Shown here: positions 1 to 8,422 of the stretch, piece by piece | Position numbering within the stretch: the first letter of the stretch is position 1 | Layout: each line of letters begins with the position of its first letter | Assembly: GCF_008245005.1 (NCBI RefSeq) | Contig: NZ_CP043427.1 | Location: 1,426,001 to 1,490,000 of the forward strand | Length of the DNA stretch: 64,000 nt | Direction of reading: 5' to 3' | Source of the DNA: Campylobacter sputorum subsp. sputorum | GTDB lineage: Bacteria > Campylobacterota > Campylobacteria > Campylobacterales > Campylobacteraceae | Translations under genes and position numbers: made by a program | The notes under the pieces: generated by a model | What the model was told of the DNA's origin: nothing | The model's input: the letters and a program-made list of their open reading frames with translations, nothing else | The model's database searches: none

Positions 1-486
1 ACATGATTTTTCTTTTATCAAAAATGGTTCAAGTGGTAGCAATTTTTTACCAACTTTTATTGATCTAAAATCATTTTCATGGTGCCTTAATGCTTCTAAA
101 ATAATATCATTTTCATCAGTTATTATGACATTTGTAAAGCGACCTGTAAATTCCATAACAAGATAGCTTTTTAATGCTTTATATGAACCGCTATAAATTG
201 TTTTAAAAACTAAAATTCTATTATTTTTTGGCACAAAAATATCTACTATATCAGCCCCGGTAAAACGCTTTTTCAAAATAGTATCAAAAGGAGCTTTGTA
301 TTCTTTTTGAAAGATTAAATTTGGATTTTGATATATACTAGAAATATCTTTACTTAAATCAAAAATGAGTTCAAAATTATTATCAAATCTGATAAATATA
401 ATATTATCTTGAATTCTTTTTATCTTTGTTATTTTTTTAAATTTAGTAAGAAAACTTGCAATCTGTGTTAAATTTGAATACTTCAT
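1..486 (-). CDS. NFACT/RqcH-family (fibronectin-binding-like) protein, N-terminal part, cut by window edge
   Basis: The minus strand reads open from the left edge to an ATG at 486; the 3' end is outside the window. The translation starts MKYSNLTQIASFL and contains VMEFTGRFTNVIITDEN and ALRHHENDFRSIKVGK, which resemble the NFACT-N domain of RqcH/FbpA proteins (ribosome quality control; older name fibronectin/fibrinogen-binding protein). An in-frame ATG at 495 is an alternative start. A TATAAT lies at 494-499 and no Shine-Dalgarno sequence precedes 486, so the mRNA may be leaderless. It is divergent from leuC. The family call rests on motif similarity seen by eye. Confidence 0.75.
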   Translation of the reverse strand, partial: MKYSNLTQIASFLTKFKKITKIKRIQDNIIFIRFDNNFELIFDLSKDISSIYQNPNLIFQKEYKAPFDTILKKRFTGADIVDIFVPKNNRILVFKTIYSGSYKALKSYLVMEFTGRFTNVIITDENDIILEALRHHENDFRSIKVGKKLLPLEPFLIKEKSC

Positions 487-493
487 AACATTC

Positions 494-499
494 ATTATA
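494..499 (-). promoter_or_regulatory. -10 element TATAAT for the NFACT-family gene
   Basis: Perfect TATAAT on the minus strand. Its expected transcription start falls at about 487, next to the ATG at 486. No -35 box is obvious, as is usual in Campylobacter. Confidence 0.4.
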
Positions 500-520
500 G
501 CAAATTTAGCCGTTTTTTGA

Positions 521-526
521 TACAAT
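521..526 (+). promoter_or_regulatory. -10 element TACAAT for leuC-mobA
   Basis: The sequence TTTTTTGATACAAT has the T-run plus extended -10 typical of Campylobacter sigma-70 promoters. It lies 26 bases upstream of the leuC ATG, with an AAGGA ribosome site between them. Confidence 0.45.
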
Positions 527-552
527 CTTATTAAAATTTACAAGGAAATGCT

Positions 553-1818
553 ATGCCACAAACAATCACAGAAAAAATATTTTCAGATCATGTAGGTTAT
601 GAAGTTTATGCGGGACAAATCATAGAATGCCCCATAGATATGGTTATAGGAAACGATATAACAACGCCAATTTCAATAAAAGCTTTTGAAAAAAGCGGTG
701 CAAAAAAACTTGCAAACCCAGATGGTTTTAGCATAGTATTAGACCACTTCATACCGCCAAAAGATATAGCCTCAGCAAATCAAGCAAAAATAAATAGAGA
801 CTTTGCTTACAAACACAATCTTAAAAACTTTTTTGATGAAAAAGATATGGGTATTGAACACGCTCTTTTGCCACAAAAAGGTTTAGTTGTGCCAGGAGAT
901 GTTATAATAGGAGCCGATTCACACACCTGTACGCACGGTGCACTTGGTGCATTTTCAACAGGCATGGGCTCAACCGACATTGCATTTGCAATGATTAGTG
1001 GTAAAAATTGGTTTAGAATTCCATCTAGTATAAAAGTTATTTTTAGCGCAAAGTTACCAAAATTCGTTTATGGAAAAGATCTCATACTTGAAGTTATAAG
1101 ACAAATTGGCGTTGATGGGGCACTTTATAAAACATTAGAGTTTTGTGGCGATAGTATAAAAGAGCTAAGTATGGATGATAGATTTTCGCTTTGCAATATG
1201 GCTATAGAAGCTGGAGCAAAAAATGGAATTATCGCAGCTGATAATATAACAAAAGAATTTTTAAAAGATAAAAATTTAGCAAGAGAGCCAAAATTTTTCT
1301 ACTCGGATAAAGACGCCGTATACGAAAAAATTTTAAACATAGATGTAAGCAAACTTGAACCAATAGTAGCATATCCGCATTTGCCAAGCAATGGCAAAAG
1401 CATAAGCGTTGCAAAAAAAGATAATCTAAGTGTAGATCAAGTTTTCATTGGAAGCTGTACAAATGGTCGCTTAAGCGATTTAAGGATAGCCGCACAAATC
1501 TTAAAAGGAAAAAAAGTCGCACAAAAAACAAGACTTATCATAACTCCAGCAACACAACAAATCGCAAGAGAAGCAGAAAAAGAAGGGCTAATAGAAATTT
1601 TTATAAACGCTGGAGCATTAGTAAGCAATCCAACATGTGGAGCATGTCTTGGTGGGTATATGGGTATTTTAGCTAAAAATGAACGCTGCGTTGCTACAAC
1701 AAACAGAAATTTCATAGGTAGAATGGGCGATAGAACTAGCGAAATTTACCTTGCAAACTCAGCAGTTGCCGCAGCTTCTGCAATAGCAGGGAAAATAGCA
1801 GATCCAAGAGATTTGTAA
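553..1818 (+). CDS. leuC: 3-isopropylmalate dehydratase large subunit (short, archaeal-type LeuC/homoaconitase family)
   Basis: This is an aconitase-superfamily enzyme that isomerises 2- to 3-isopropylmalate in leucine synthesis, with LeuD as partner. At 421 residues it is the short type, not the roughly 466-residue E. coli type. The three [4Fe-4S] ligands are visible: Cys302 in GSCTNGR, and Cys362 and Cys365 in NPTCGACLGG. The ADSHTCTHGALGAFSTG segment is also typical. The ATG has AAGGA upstream. mobA follows after 2 bases, so the two are probably cotranscribed. No leuA, leuB or leuD is next to it, so the partner must lie elsewhere. A homoaconitase role cannot be excluded by sequence alone. 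Confidence 0.9.
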   Translation: MPQTITEKIFSDHVGYEVYAGQIIECPIDMVIGNDITTPISIKAFEKSGAKKLANPDGFSIVLDHFIPPKDIASANQAKINRDFAYKHNLKNFFDEKDMGIEHALLPQKGLVVPGDVIIGADSHTCTHGALGAFSTGMGSTDIAFAMISGKNWFRIPSSIKVIFSAKLPKFVYGKDLILEVIRQIGVDGALYKTLEFCGDSIKELSMDDRFSLCNMAIEAGAKNGIIAADNITKEFLKDKNLAREPKFFYSDKDAVYEKILNIDVSKLEPIVAYPHLPSNGKSISVAKKDNLSVDQVFIGSCTNGRLSDLRIAAQILKGKKVAQKTRLIITPATQQIAREAEKEGLIEIFINAGALVSNPTCGACLGGYMGILAKNERCVATTNRNFIGRMGDRTSEIYLANSAVAAASAIAGKIADPRDL

Positions 1819-1820
1819 AA

Positions 1821-2387
1821 ATGTTTAAACATTGCGTTATATTAGCAGGTGGAAAAAGCTCAAGAATGGGAAGCGATAAAACAAAGCTTCCTTTTGGGGA
1901 ATTTGAAACTTTAGTTGATTTTGAAGTAAGCAAATTTGATAAAATTTTTCAAAACATTTATATCAGCTCAAAAAACCATAAATTTTCAGATAAATTTAAA
2001 ACCATAGAAGATAAATTTGAAAACTTTTCTCCAATGGGAGCACTATGGCAAATACTTTCAAATTTTAAAGATGAGTATATTTTCATAGTTCCAGCAGATA
2101 TGCCCTTTATAAGCATACAAACTATAAATTTGCTTTATGAAAATTTGCAAAATTCAGACATAATAAACCCAAGAGATGATGAATTTACGCACTCTTTATG
2201 TGGATTTTTTCATTCAAAAGTTGCTAGTATTGCAAAAGAATTATATGAAAACAATATACACAAAATAGGCTTTTTAAGACAAAAATGCAATGCAAAAACA
2301 TTATATTTTAAAAATAATAATGAGTTTTTTAACATCAACACACCGCAAGATTACCAAAAAGCTAAAGAATTTCTGTTACAAATTTAA
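1821..2387 (+). CDS. mobA: Molybdenum cofactor guanylyltransferase MobA
   Basis: It transfers GMP from GTP to molybdopterin to make the MGD cofactor of Mo/W oxidoreductases in the cytoplasm. The N-terminal nucleotide-binding loop LAGGKSSRMGSDK (residues 8-20) is diagnostic, and VPADMPFIS carries the metal-binding Asp. At 188 residues it has the usual length. It follows leuC by 2 bases and ends before a bidirectional hairpin. moaA, at about 30 kb in this window, supplies an earlier step of the same pathway. Confidence 0.93.
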   Translation: MFKHCVILAGGKSSRMGSDKTKLPFGEFETLVDFEVSKFDKIFQNIYISSKNHKFSDKFKTIEDKFENFSPMGALWQILSNFKDEYIFIVPADMPFISIQTINLLYENLQNSDIINPRDDEFTHSLCGFFHSKVASIAKELYENNIHKIGFLRQKCNAKTLYFKNNNEFFNINTPQDYQKAKEFLLQI

Positions 2388-2430
2388 ATATTTTGAGAGA
2401 ATACACACTAAAAGATTTTATAAAATAACA

Positions 2431-2460
2431 AAAAGGGATAGCCTTTTGGCAATCCCTTTT
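2431..2460. terminator. Bidirectional terminator between mobA and flgE
   Basis: A perfect 9-bp stem (AAAAGGGAT / ATCCCTTTT) with an inner GCC-TTTT-GGC stem forms a hairpin between the convergent genes. T runs are available on both strands. Confidence 0.75.
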
Positions 2461-2477
2461 ATATTTATGATATTAGA

Positions 2478-4754
2478 TTATTGTTTTAATTGAAGTAAGG
2501 TATTTAACATTTGATCACTTGTAGTGATGGTTTTAGAACTTGCTTGGAAACCTCTTTGTATAACAATAAGATTTGTCAAAGCCCTACTTAAATCAACATT
2601 ACTCATCTCTAACGCACTTGATTGAATTTTTCCTCTACCTGCAGTTATAGCCTCACCTATGATAGCTTCCCCTGAGTTTGGAGAAACGGAAAATAGAGTT
2701 CCGCCCTCGCTTGTTAGACCCTCATTATTTATAAATTTAGCCATAGCAATCTTAGCAAGACCAAGACTGCGACCATTTGTAAAGCTACCTATGATAGTTC
2801 CAGATTCATCTATCTTTATACCATCTAAATCTCCGCCCTTATAACCATCTTGAGTAAAAAATTTGGTATGTGATTTTGCATCATGAGCCACAAGACCATC
2901 TGAATCACCGGCTGTTCCAAGATCTAATAAAATCGGTTGTCCTCCAATAGAACCGTTATTTGAACTATATTGAATGCTAGTAGGATAATATGTTGCAAGT
3001 GTTCCATCTGGATTAAATGTAACTTCGCCTACAACCAAATTTGATGGAAGCGTTGTATTGCTAGAAAAGTTTATTTTTGCTGGTTCTGGTACTTGAATAA
3101 TAATTTTCCATCTAGTTCCGCCATTATCAGCATAACCTTCCTTAATAAAGTCAAATTTTATATCTTTTGTTCCGCCAAGAGAATCATAAATAGGAGTTGT
3201 GGTGCTATGAGCCGATATATAACTGGCTTGAGTAGTCTTTGGATAATCGTTTGCATTTAATGCTCCCCTCATTGGAGACATAACTTCTGTAAATCTTATA
3301 TTTTCTCCTATATTATTTGCAGGATCTGTTAAACCTGTTATATATAAATTCATTGCTTTACCCGACTTATCAGGATTATCTGTAAATTTATTTTTTATTT
3401 CAAACTGACCTTCTTTGTTTACAGATACTTCTACTCCCATATTTTTATCATCATCGGTTTTTCCATCTTCTCCATTATAATCAACATTTACTCTAGCATC
3501 TTCTTGCATAGCGTGTCTTAAGTCGTCCGTAGAATGAAAAAATCTTTCCGCTTTATCATCATAAGCATCTTTTCCAGCAGCTATAGTGCTTGATGGCAAT
3601 TTTGGATCTGCTTTTGGATCTTTATATGTGCCAATTTGTGCAGTTGTGTATTTATATTGATAAGCTGTTATAATCTTGTTTTCCTCTATACCAAGACCTT
3701 CGTTAACATCTGTAATTTTGATATTTTTTGTTTTATCTGTAGTTCCTAAATCATTTTGGTTTGCTAGTTGTATTTGAGAACCATTTATCACCACAGCTTT
3801 AACCCCAGTTTCTTGAGAATGCCCATTTATAAGCCTTGCAAGATCTGCTATACTATTTACTGTTCCTTTTATTTGTGTTTCATTTATAGTTACATCAAAA
3901 CCAGAACCATTTACGGGATCAATAGCATCTATATCAATTGGTTGCGTTTTAGCTGTGGCATAACTAACCCATATACCTTGACCCTCTCTTAGATTATAAG
4001 CTTGTCCTTTTTGATTGTGAAGTATGCCCATATCTACTGCTTTTTCTACTAATTTATAATCGCTATTTTTGGTATTTTTAAAAGCATCGTCTATATTTTC
4101 ATCATGTAATTCAGCTTTGCCTTCAGCCTTTCCATCACCATTTCTATCTGTATATCCACGAAATGAATCTAACTCATAAATAGGAATTTTTTCATCACCT
4201 ATATTATCTCCAGTATTTAGAGTAGCTGCTATATCAAGCTTAGTTGTTGCCTTTGCTGGCATTGTAAGATCGGGTTTTACAATTATATTTTTCACTTGAC
4301 TTGTTGAATCTATTTTGCCTGTTTCTTCATCTCTCATCCAACCTTGCACAATATAACCAGCATTATTAACAAAATTTCCATATTTATCAAAAAGAAAGTC
4401 GCCATTTCTAGTATATTTTTGAGTATAGCCGCCATCGCCACTAACTATAAAAAATCCATCGCCTTGTATAGCAACATCTGTTAATTTTTCTGTAGTTTGA
4501 ACTGAGCCTTGTTTAAAAATTTTTGTAACACTTGTAACACTTGTTCCAAGCCCAACTTGCATACTATTTGTACCTCCAAGATCGCCTTGAGGACCTGTTG
4601 CAATCTTAGATGTTTGACTCATCATATCTTCAAAATTTGCTCTTGAGTATTTATATCCTGTCGTACTAACATTTGCTATGTTGTGTCCTTCAACATCCAT
4701 TGCTATTTGGTGTGCTCCAAGTCCAGATACTCCGGACCAAAGTGATCTCATCAT
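2478..4754 (-). CDS. flgE: Flagellar hook protein FlgE
   Basis: This is the structural subunit of the flagellar hook, exported by the flagellar type III system. The N-terminal rod/hook motif (GLGAHQIAMDVEGHNIANV) is present at residues 12-30. The C-terminal helix (NVDLSRALTNLIVIQRGFQA) is typical of FlgE and pairs with the N-terminus in the assembled hook. At 758 residues it has the enlarged central region usual for Campylobacter hooks. The start is ATGATG preceded by AAAGGA. Upstream is a sigma-54 promoter, matching the RpoN control known for hook genes in this group. It is monocistronic and closed by the terminator at 2431-2460. Confidence 0.95.
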   Translation of the reverse strand: MMRSLWSGVSGLGAHQIAMDVEGHNIANVSTTGYKYSRANFEDMMSQTSKIATGPQGDLGGTNSMQVGLGTSVTSVTKIFKQGSVQTTEKLTDVAIQGDGFFIVSGDGGYTQKYTRNGDFLFDKYGNFVNNAGYIVQGWMRDEETGKIDSTSQVKNIIVKPDLTMPAKATTKLDIAATLNTGDNIGDEKIPIYELDSFRGYTDRNGDGKAEGKAELHDENIDDAFKNTKNSDYKLVEKAVDMGILHNQKGQAYNLREGQGIWVSYATAKTQPIDIDAIDPVNGSGFDVTINETQIKGTVNSIADLARLINGHSQETGVKAVVINGSQIQLANQNDLGTTDKTKNIKITDVNEGLGIEENKIITAYQYKYTTAQIGTYKDPKADPKLPSSTIAAGKDAYDDKAERFFHSTDDLRHAMQEDARVNVDYNGEDGKTDDDKNMGVEVSVNKEGQFEIKNKFTDNPDKSGKAMNLYITGLTDPANNIGENIRFTEVMSPMRGALNANDYPKTTQASYISAHSTTTPIYDSLGGTKDIKFDFIKEGYADNGGTRWKIIIQVPEPAKINFSSNTTLPSNLVVGEVTFNPDGTLATYYPTSIQYSSNNGSIGGQPILLDLGTAGDSDGLVAHDAKSHTKFFTQDGYKGGDLDGIKIDESGTIIGSFTNGRSLGLAKIAMAKFINNEGLTSEGGTLFSVSPNSGEAIIGEAITAGRGKIQSSALEMSNVDLSRALTNLIVIQRGFQASSKTITTSDQMLNTLLQLKQ

Positions 4755-4793
4755 AGTTTTATCCTTTTATATAATTTTATTAAAAGTATAAAA

Positions 4794-4808
4794 GCAAAAT
4801 ATGTTCCA
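4794..4808 (-). promoter_or_regulatory. Sigma-54 (RpoN) promoter of flgE
   Basis: The minus strand reads TGGAACATATTTTGC: GG and GC separated by exactly 10 bases, fitting the -24/-12 consensus TGGCAC-N5-TTGC. It lies 40-54 bases upstream of the flgE ATG. Confidence 0.8.
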
Positions 4809-4840
4809 AAATTATTTTTTATTAGATTGAAGCTTAAAAA

Positions 4841-4869
4841 GATAAAAGAAGCAAAATGCTTCTTTTATC
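4841..4869 (-). terminator. Terminator of the sdaC-sdaA operon
   Basis: A perfect 13-bp stem (GATAAAAGAAGCA / TGCTTCTTTTATC) with a 3-base loop lies just downstream of the sdaA stop. TTTTT follows on the minus strand. Confidence 0.85.
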
Positions 4870-4880
4870 TAAAAAAGTGT

Positions 4881-6245
4881 CTAGCAAACACTTTTAACAT
4901 TTATAGCAAGACCGCCAAGAGATGTTTCGCGGTATTTTGAGTTCATATCTTTACCAGTTTCATACATAGTCTTTATAACATCATCAAGTCCAACTCTAGG
5001 TGTGCTTTTTCTTGTTAGTGACATTTTAGCAGCAGAAATCGCTTTTATAGCACCAAAAGCATTTCTTTCTATACAAGGAATTTGCACAAGTCCATCAACA
5101 GGATCACAAGTAAGACCTAAATGGTGTTCCATTGCTATTTCAGCAGCACTACAAGCTACGATAGCACTTCCGCCACTAACAGTTGCCATAGCAGCAGCAG
5201 CCATTGAACTTGCACTTCCTATCTCAGCTTGACAACCAGCCTCAGCACCACTTATAGAAGCATTTTTTTTATAAAATGAGCCTATTAGCATGGCAGTTAG
5301 TAAAAACTCTATAGCTTTTTCTTCACTAAAAATTTTGGTGTGATTCTTAAGATATAGCATTACGGCTGGAACCACAGCACAAGCACCATTTGTAGGAGCG
5401 GTTACTACCTTGGCTCCACTTGCGTTTTCTTCGGCTATAGCTATAGCATATAAAGATACATAATCAAGTATAGCCATTGGATCATCGCTTGCATAAAGTC
5501 TTTCGTAAAGCCCTTTTGCTCTTCTATGAAGCTTTAAATTTCCTGGTAAATCTAGACTTTTTGGATTTATACCAGCTGCAAATGCTTCTTGCATTACATC
5601 CCAAATTTCCAAACAATACTCTTTTATCTCTTGAAGCGAGTGGAATTGAAGCTCATACTCTAAAGATAGTTTTGCCAAATTCCATCCATTTTTACTGCAT
5701 ATTTCTAAAGCATCTTTGGCATTATTTATACTCATAAAACCATCTGGCAATTTTTCTTCTTTTTTGCCATCTTTTAGATATATCTCAAGCTCAACTTTAC
5801 TCATAACAAAACCGCCACCGATAGAATAATATGTTTTTTCTTCTACTAAACTACCATTACTATAAGCACTAATTACTAGACCATTTTCATGAAGCGGTAA
5901 AAAATCTTTGTGAAAAACAATATCTTTATTGTAATCAAAGGATATCTGTTTTTTATCACATAGTTTCAAAACTCCATCGTTCAAAGCTCTGTTATTAATA
6001 TCTTCTTGCGCAGATGAATTTATAGTTTTTGGCTCTAAACCACTAAGTCCCCATAAAAGAGCTTTATCAGTTAAATGCCCTTTGCCAGTTAGCGACAAAG
6101 AGCCATATAAATCTATTTTGATTTTATCGATTAAATCTAGCTTATCTTCTATAAGTTTGCAAAATAAATTTCCAGCAATAAGTGGTCCAAGAGTATGAGA
6201 AGACGATGGACCAACTCCTATCTTAAAAATATTTAAATTGCTCAA
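4881..6245 (-). CDS. sdaA: L-serine ammonia-lyase (iron-sulfur L-serine dehydratase)
   Basis: It deaminates L-serine to pyruvate and ammonia, a main carbon route in Campylobacter. This is the single-chain form of 454 residues: an N-terminal beta domain starting SNLNIFKIGVGPSSSHT and a C-terminal alpha domain. Cysteines in GAEAGCQ, LTCDPVDG and QIPCIERN are placed to hold the catalytic [4Fe-4S] cluster. The start is TTG at 6245, chosen because AAGGA sits 6 bases upstream. It lies 9 bases after sdaC in the same operon and ends at a strong terminator. Confidence 0.95.
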   Translation of the reverse strand: MSNLNIFKIGVGPSSSHTLGPLIAGNLFCKLIEDKLDLIDKIKIDLYGSLSLTGKGHLTDKALLWGLSGLEPKTINSSAQEDINNRALNDGVLKLCDKKQISFDYNKDIVFHKDFLPLHENGLVISAYSNGSLVEEKTYYSIGGGFVMSKVELEIYLKDGKKEEKLPDGFMSINNAKDALEICSKNGWNLAKLSLEYELQFHSLQEIKEYCLEIWDVMQEAFAAGINPKSLDLPGNLKLHRRAKGLYERLYASDDPMAILDYVSLYAIAIAEENASGAKVVTAPTNGACAVVPAVMLYLKNHTKIFSEEKAIEFLLTAMLIGSFYKKNASISGAEAGCQAEIGSASSMAAAAMATVSGGSAIVACSAAEIAMEHHLGLTCDPVDGLVQIPCIERNAFGAIKAISAAKMSLTRKSTPRVGLDDVIKTMYETGKDMNSKYRETSLGGLAINVKSVC

Positions 6246-6254
6246 ATTTTATCC

Positions 6255-7580
6255 TTAAAATGTAAAAATAACTGTTATTATAGTTAAAAGTCCAGTTATA
6301 AAAACAAAAGCATCTAAAGCTTTGTTTTGGAACTTTTTAAGTTTTGAAACTGTATAGATAGCAATCATCGGCATTATAAATAAAATAGCTGCGATAATTG
6401 GTCCTCCTAAATTTTCTATGAAACCTAAAACGCTTGGATTTTCATAAGCTGTAAAAAGCATTATTATATACATTACAGCAGTAGAAATAACAGCTATTTT
6501 TTTCATATTTGGATTTTCATTTCCGCTTAATTTTGCACATTTTCTTACTATTCCATAGCACCCTTCTCTTGCACCAAAATAGTGCCCAAAAAACGAACTC
6601 GCGATAGCTAAAAATGCAACTGCCGGACCACCATAAGATATCAACGGATTATCAAGTTTATTTGCAAAATATGATAGAATTGGGATATTTTGCGCTCTTG
6701 CATCAGCAAATTCAGCTGGCGTTAAAGATAAAGAACAGCTCATTACAAAAAACATAACAAAAGTTAAAAGCATTATAGAAGTTCTTAGTAAAATTTGATT
6801 TGCTTTTTCAACTGGATTATCTGGATACTCTCTTTTTACACTTAGTGAAAAAGTTGAAATCGCAGGAGAGTGATTAAATGAAAATACCAAAACAGGAAGT
6901 GTTAACCAAACAACCATAAAAAACTTACTAGCATCAGGTATGGCACTAAAACTCTCAAAATTCCACTGAGGTATTAAATACAAAGAAAAAACTAACAAAA
7001 TAGCACACAAAGGATAAACTAAAAGCTCACAAACTCTAGTTATAAACTCTTCGCTAAAAAGCATAATTAACATAAATGTGCTAACTAAAACAAAAGCAAA
7101 AATAGCTCTATAAAATGGAGTAAGATTTCCTATAACTCTTCCAAATTCATTTGTACTTGTTGCATACATTGAGCTTATGAAAGTATGCATAGCTGAGTTT
7201 GAATCCAAAAGTGGTAAAAGTTGATTAAAAATAAAACTTTCAAATGTATTTGTGATACCTACACAATACGCTAAACAAATTGGAAAAATAGCAAAAAAGT
7301 AAAGCACAGATATAAATACGCTTATCTTTCTACCAAAATACTCCTCAGCTGCGTAAGTAATATCATGATCACTTCCTTCTGCTTGACAAACAAAACGACT
7401 AAGCGCTCTATGACTTAAATATACCATTGGAAAAATGATAAAACACATCACTACAACTGGCCAAAAACCACCTGTTCCAGCTTTAATTGGCAAGTATAAA
7501 ATACCTGCGCCAACAGCAGTTCCAAACAAAGAGAACATCCAACGCTTATCGAACTTATTCCAAGTAAGATTACTTTGCAT
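6255..7580 (-). CDS. sdaC: Serine transporter SdaC (HAAAP family)
   Basis: This is an inner-membrane L-serine/proton symporter of the hydroxy/aromatic amino acid permease family. It has 441 residues with about eleven hydrophobic segments and an N-terminal MFSLFGTAVGAGILYLPIKAG helix typical of the family. It is the first gene of the sdaC-sdaA operon, so uptake and deamination are coupled. The ATG follows AAAGG. A TATAAG on the minus strand at 7610-7615 may be its -10. A regulator gene is divergent upstream. Confidence 0.93.
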   Translation of the reverse strand: MQSNLTWNKFDKRWMFSLFGTAVGAGILYLPIKAGTGGFWPVVVMCFIIFPMVYLSHRALSRFVCQAEGSDHDITYAAEEYFGRKISVFISVLYFFAIFPICLAYCVGITNTFESFIFNQLLPLLDSNSAMHTFISSMYATSTNEFGRVIGNLTPFYRAIFAFVLVSTFMLIMLFSEEFITRVCELLVYPLCAILLVFSLYLIPQWNFESFSAIPDASKFFMVVWLTLPVLVFSFNHSPAISTFSLSVKREYPDNPVEKANQILLRTSIMLLTFVMFFVMSCSLSLTPAEFADARAQNIPILSYFANKLDNPLISYGGPAVAFLAIASSFFGHYFGAREGCYGIVRKCAKLSGNENPNMKKIAVISTAVMYIIMLFTAYENPSVLGFIENLGGPIIAAILFIMPMIAIYTVSKLKKFQNKALDAFVFITGLLTIITVIFTF

Positions 7581-7625
7581 ATTTTAAACCTTTATGTATA
7601 AATTAAACACTTATAGTAAATCAAA

Positions 7626-7642
7626 TAGCGGTATATACGCTA
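7626..7642. promoter_or_regulatory. Candidate operator palindrome in the sdaC/regulator intergenic region
   Basis: TAGCG-N7-CGCTA gives 5-bp inverted arms, and the core contains the perfect 8-bp palindrome GTATATAC. It lies about 50 bases upstream of sdaC, just upstream of its possible -10. It could be bound by the divergent regulator; there is no direct evidence. Confidence 0.3.
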
Positions 7643-7762
7643 ATTTACAGAACTATAGCTTTTCAGACTTAAATTATGTCTTTTTAAACCTTTACTTTTT
7701 ATTAAATATAATAAATATTTATTAAATTTTACAAAAATGTGTCTTTTTGTAATAAAGTTTGA

Positions 7763-7768
7763 TATAAT
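7763..7768 (+). promoter_or_regulatory. -10 element TATAAT for the YheO-like regulator
   Basis: TTTGATATAAT is an extended -10 preceded by T-rich DNA. The predicted start is at about 7775, just before the AAAAAAAGG ribosome site. Confidence 0.5.
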
Positions 7769-7783
7769 TTTATCAAAAAAAGG

Positions 7784-8422
7784 TTGCAAAATGACAGAAG
7801 AATTAAGAGATCAATCGTTAAATTCCTTGCAGAAGCGCTAGGAAGCAATTATGAAGTTATACTCCATGATATCAACAAACCAGGAGCAAACATCGCAGCT
7901 ATATCCAATTCTCATATAAGTGGAAGAAGTACAAACTCACCGATTACCGGATTTGCACTTGAGTTAATGCAGTCAAAAAAATACCTAGAGACTGATTATA
8001 TAACAAATTATAAAGCAAAAAGCAAATTAAACCAGAATATAACCGGATCAACTTTATTTATAAAAAATGGTGAAAATTTAGTTGGAATGTTGTGTATAAA
8101 TCATGATACGAGTAAATTTGAAACACTTTCTAATGAAATTTTAAAACTTGGGAATTTAGATCCAAAAGAATCAAAGGTGATAATAGAAGAAGCCGTTGAA
8201 CAATTAAATGAAAGTTTAGAAGAAATAATAGAAAATATATTAAATATAAGCCCTCAAGACACACATAAACTAAAACCTAAACAGCGTATAGCATGTATAA
8301 TAAAGCTATACGAAAAAGGTATTTTTAATGTAAAAAACTCCATACCAAAAGTTGCTAAATATATGGAAATATCAGAATCTAGTATTTATAGATATTTACA
8401 AAATATACAAAAAAATAGTTAA
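7784..8422 (+). CDS. YheO/DauR-like PAS-HTH transcriptional regulator, probable 5' frameshift
   Basis: The protein has a YheO-like PAS domain (ALGSNYEVILHDI, GRSTNSPITGFAL, LVGMLCINHD) and a C-terminal helix-turn-helix (VAKYMEISESSIYRYLQN). It is divergent from sdaC-sdaA and probably controls it. The open frame can only start at TTG 7784, which directly abuts the AAAAAAAGG ribosome site with no spacing. The well-placed ATG at 7791 reads MTEELRDQ and then hits a stop. Inserting one A in the run at 7812-7814 would join MTEELRDQ to IVKFLAEALG, as expected for the family. So either a one-base deletion has damaged the gene or the sequence has an indel error. Confidence 0.75.
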   Translation: MQNDRRIKRSIVKFLAEALGSNYEVILHDINKPGANIAAISNSHISGRSTNSPITGFALELMQSKKYLETDYITNYKAKSKLNQNITGSTLFIKNGENLVGMLCINHDTSKFETLSNEILKLGNLDPKESKVIIEEAVEQLNESLEEIIENILNISPQDTHKLKPKQRIACIIKLYEKGIFNVKNSIPKVAKYMEISESSIYRYLQNIQKNS

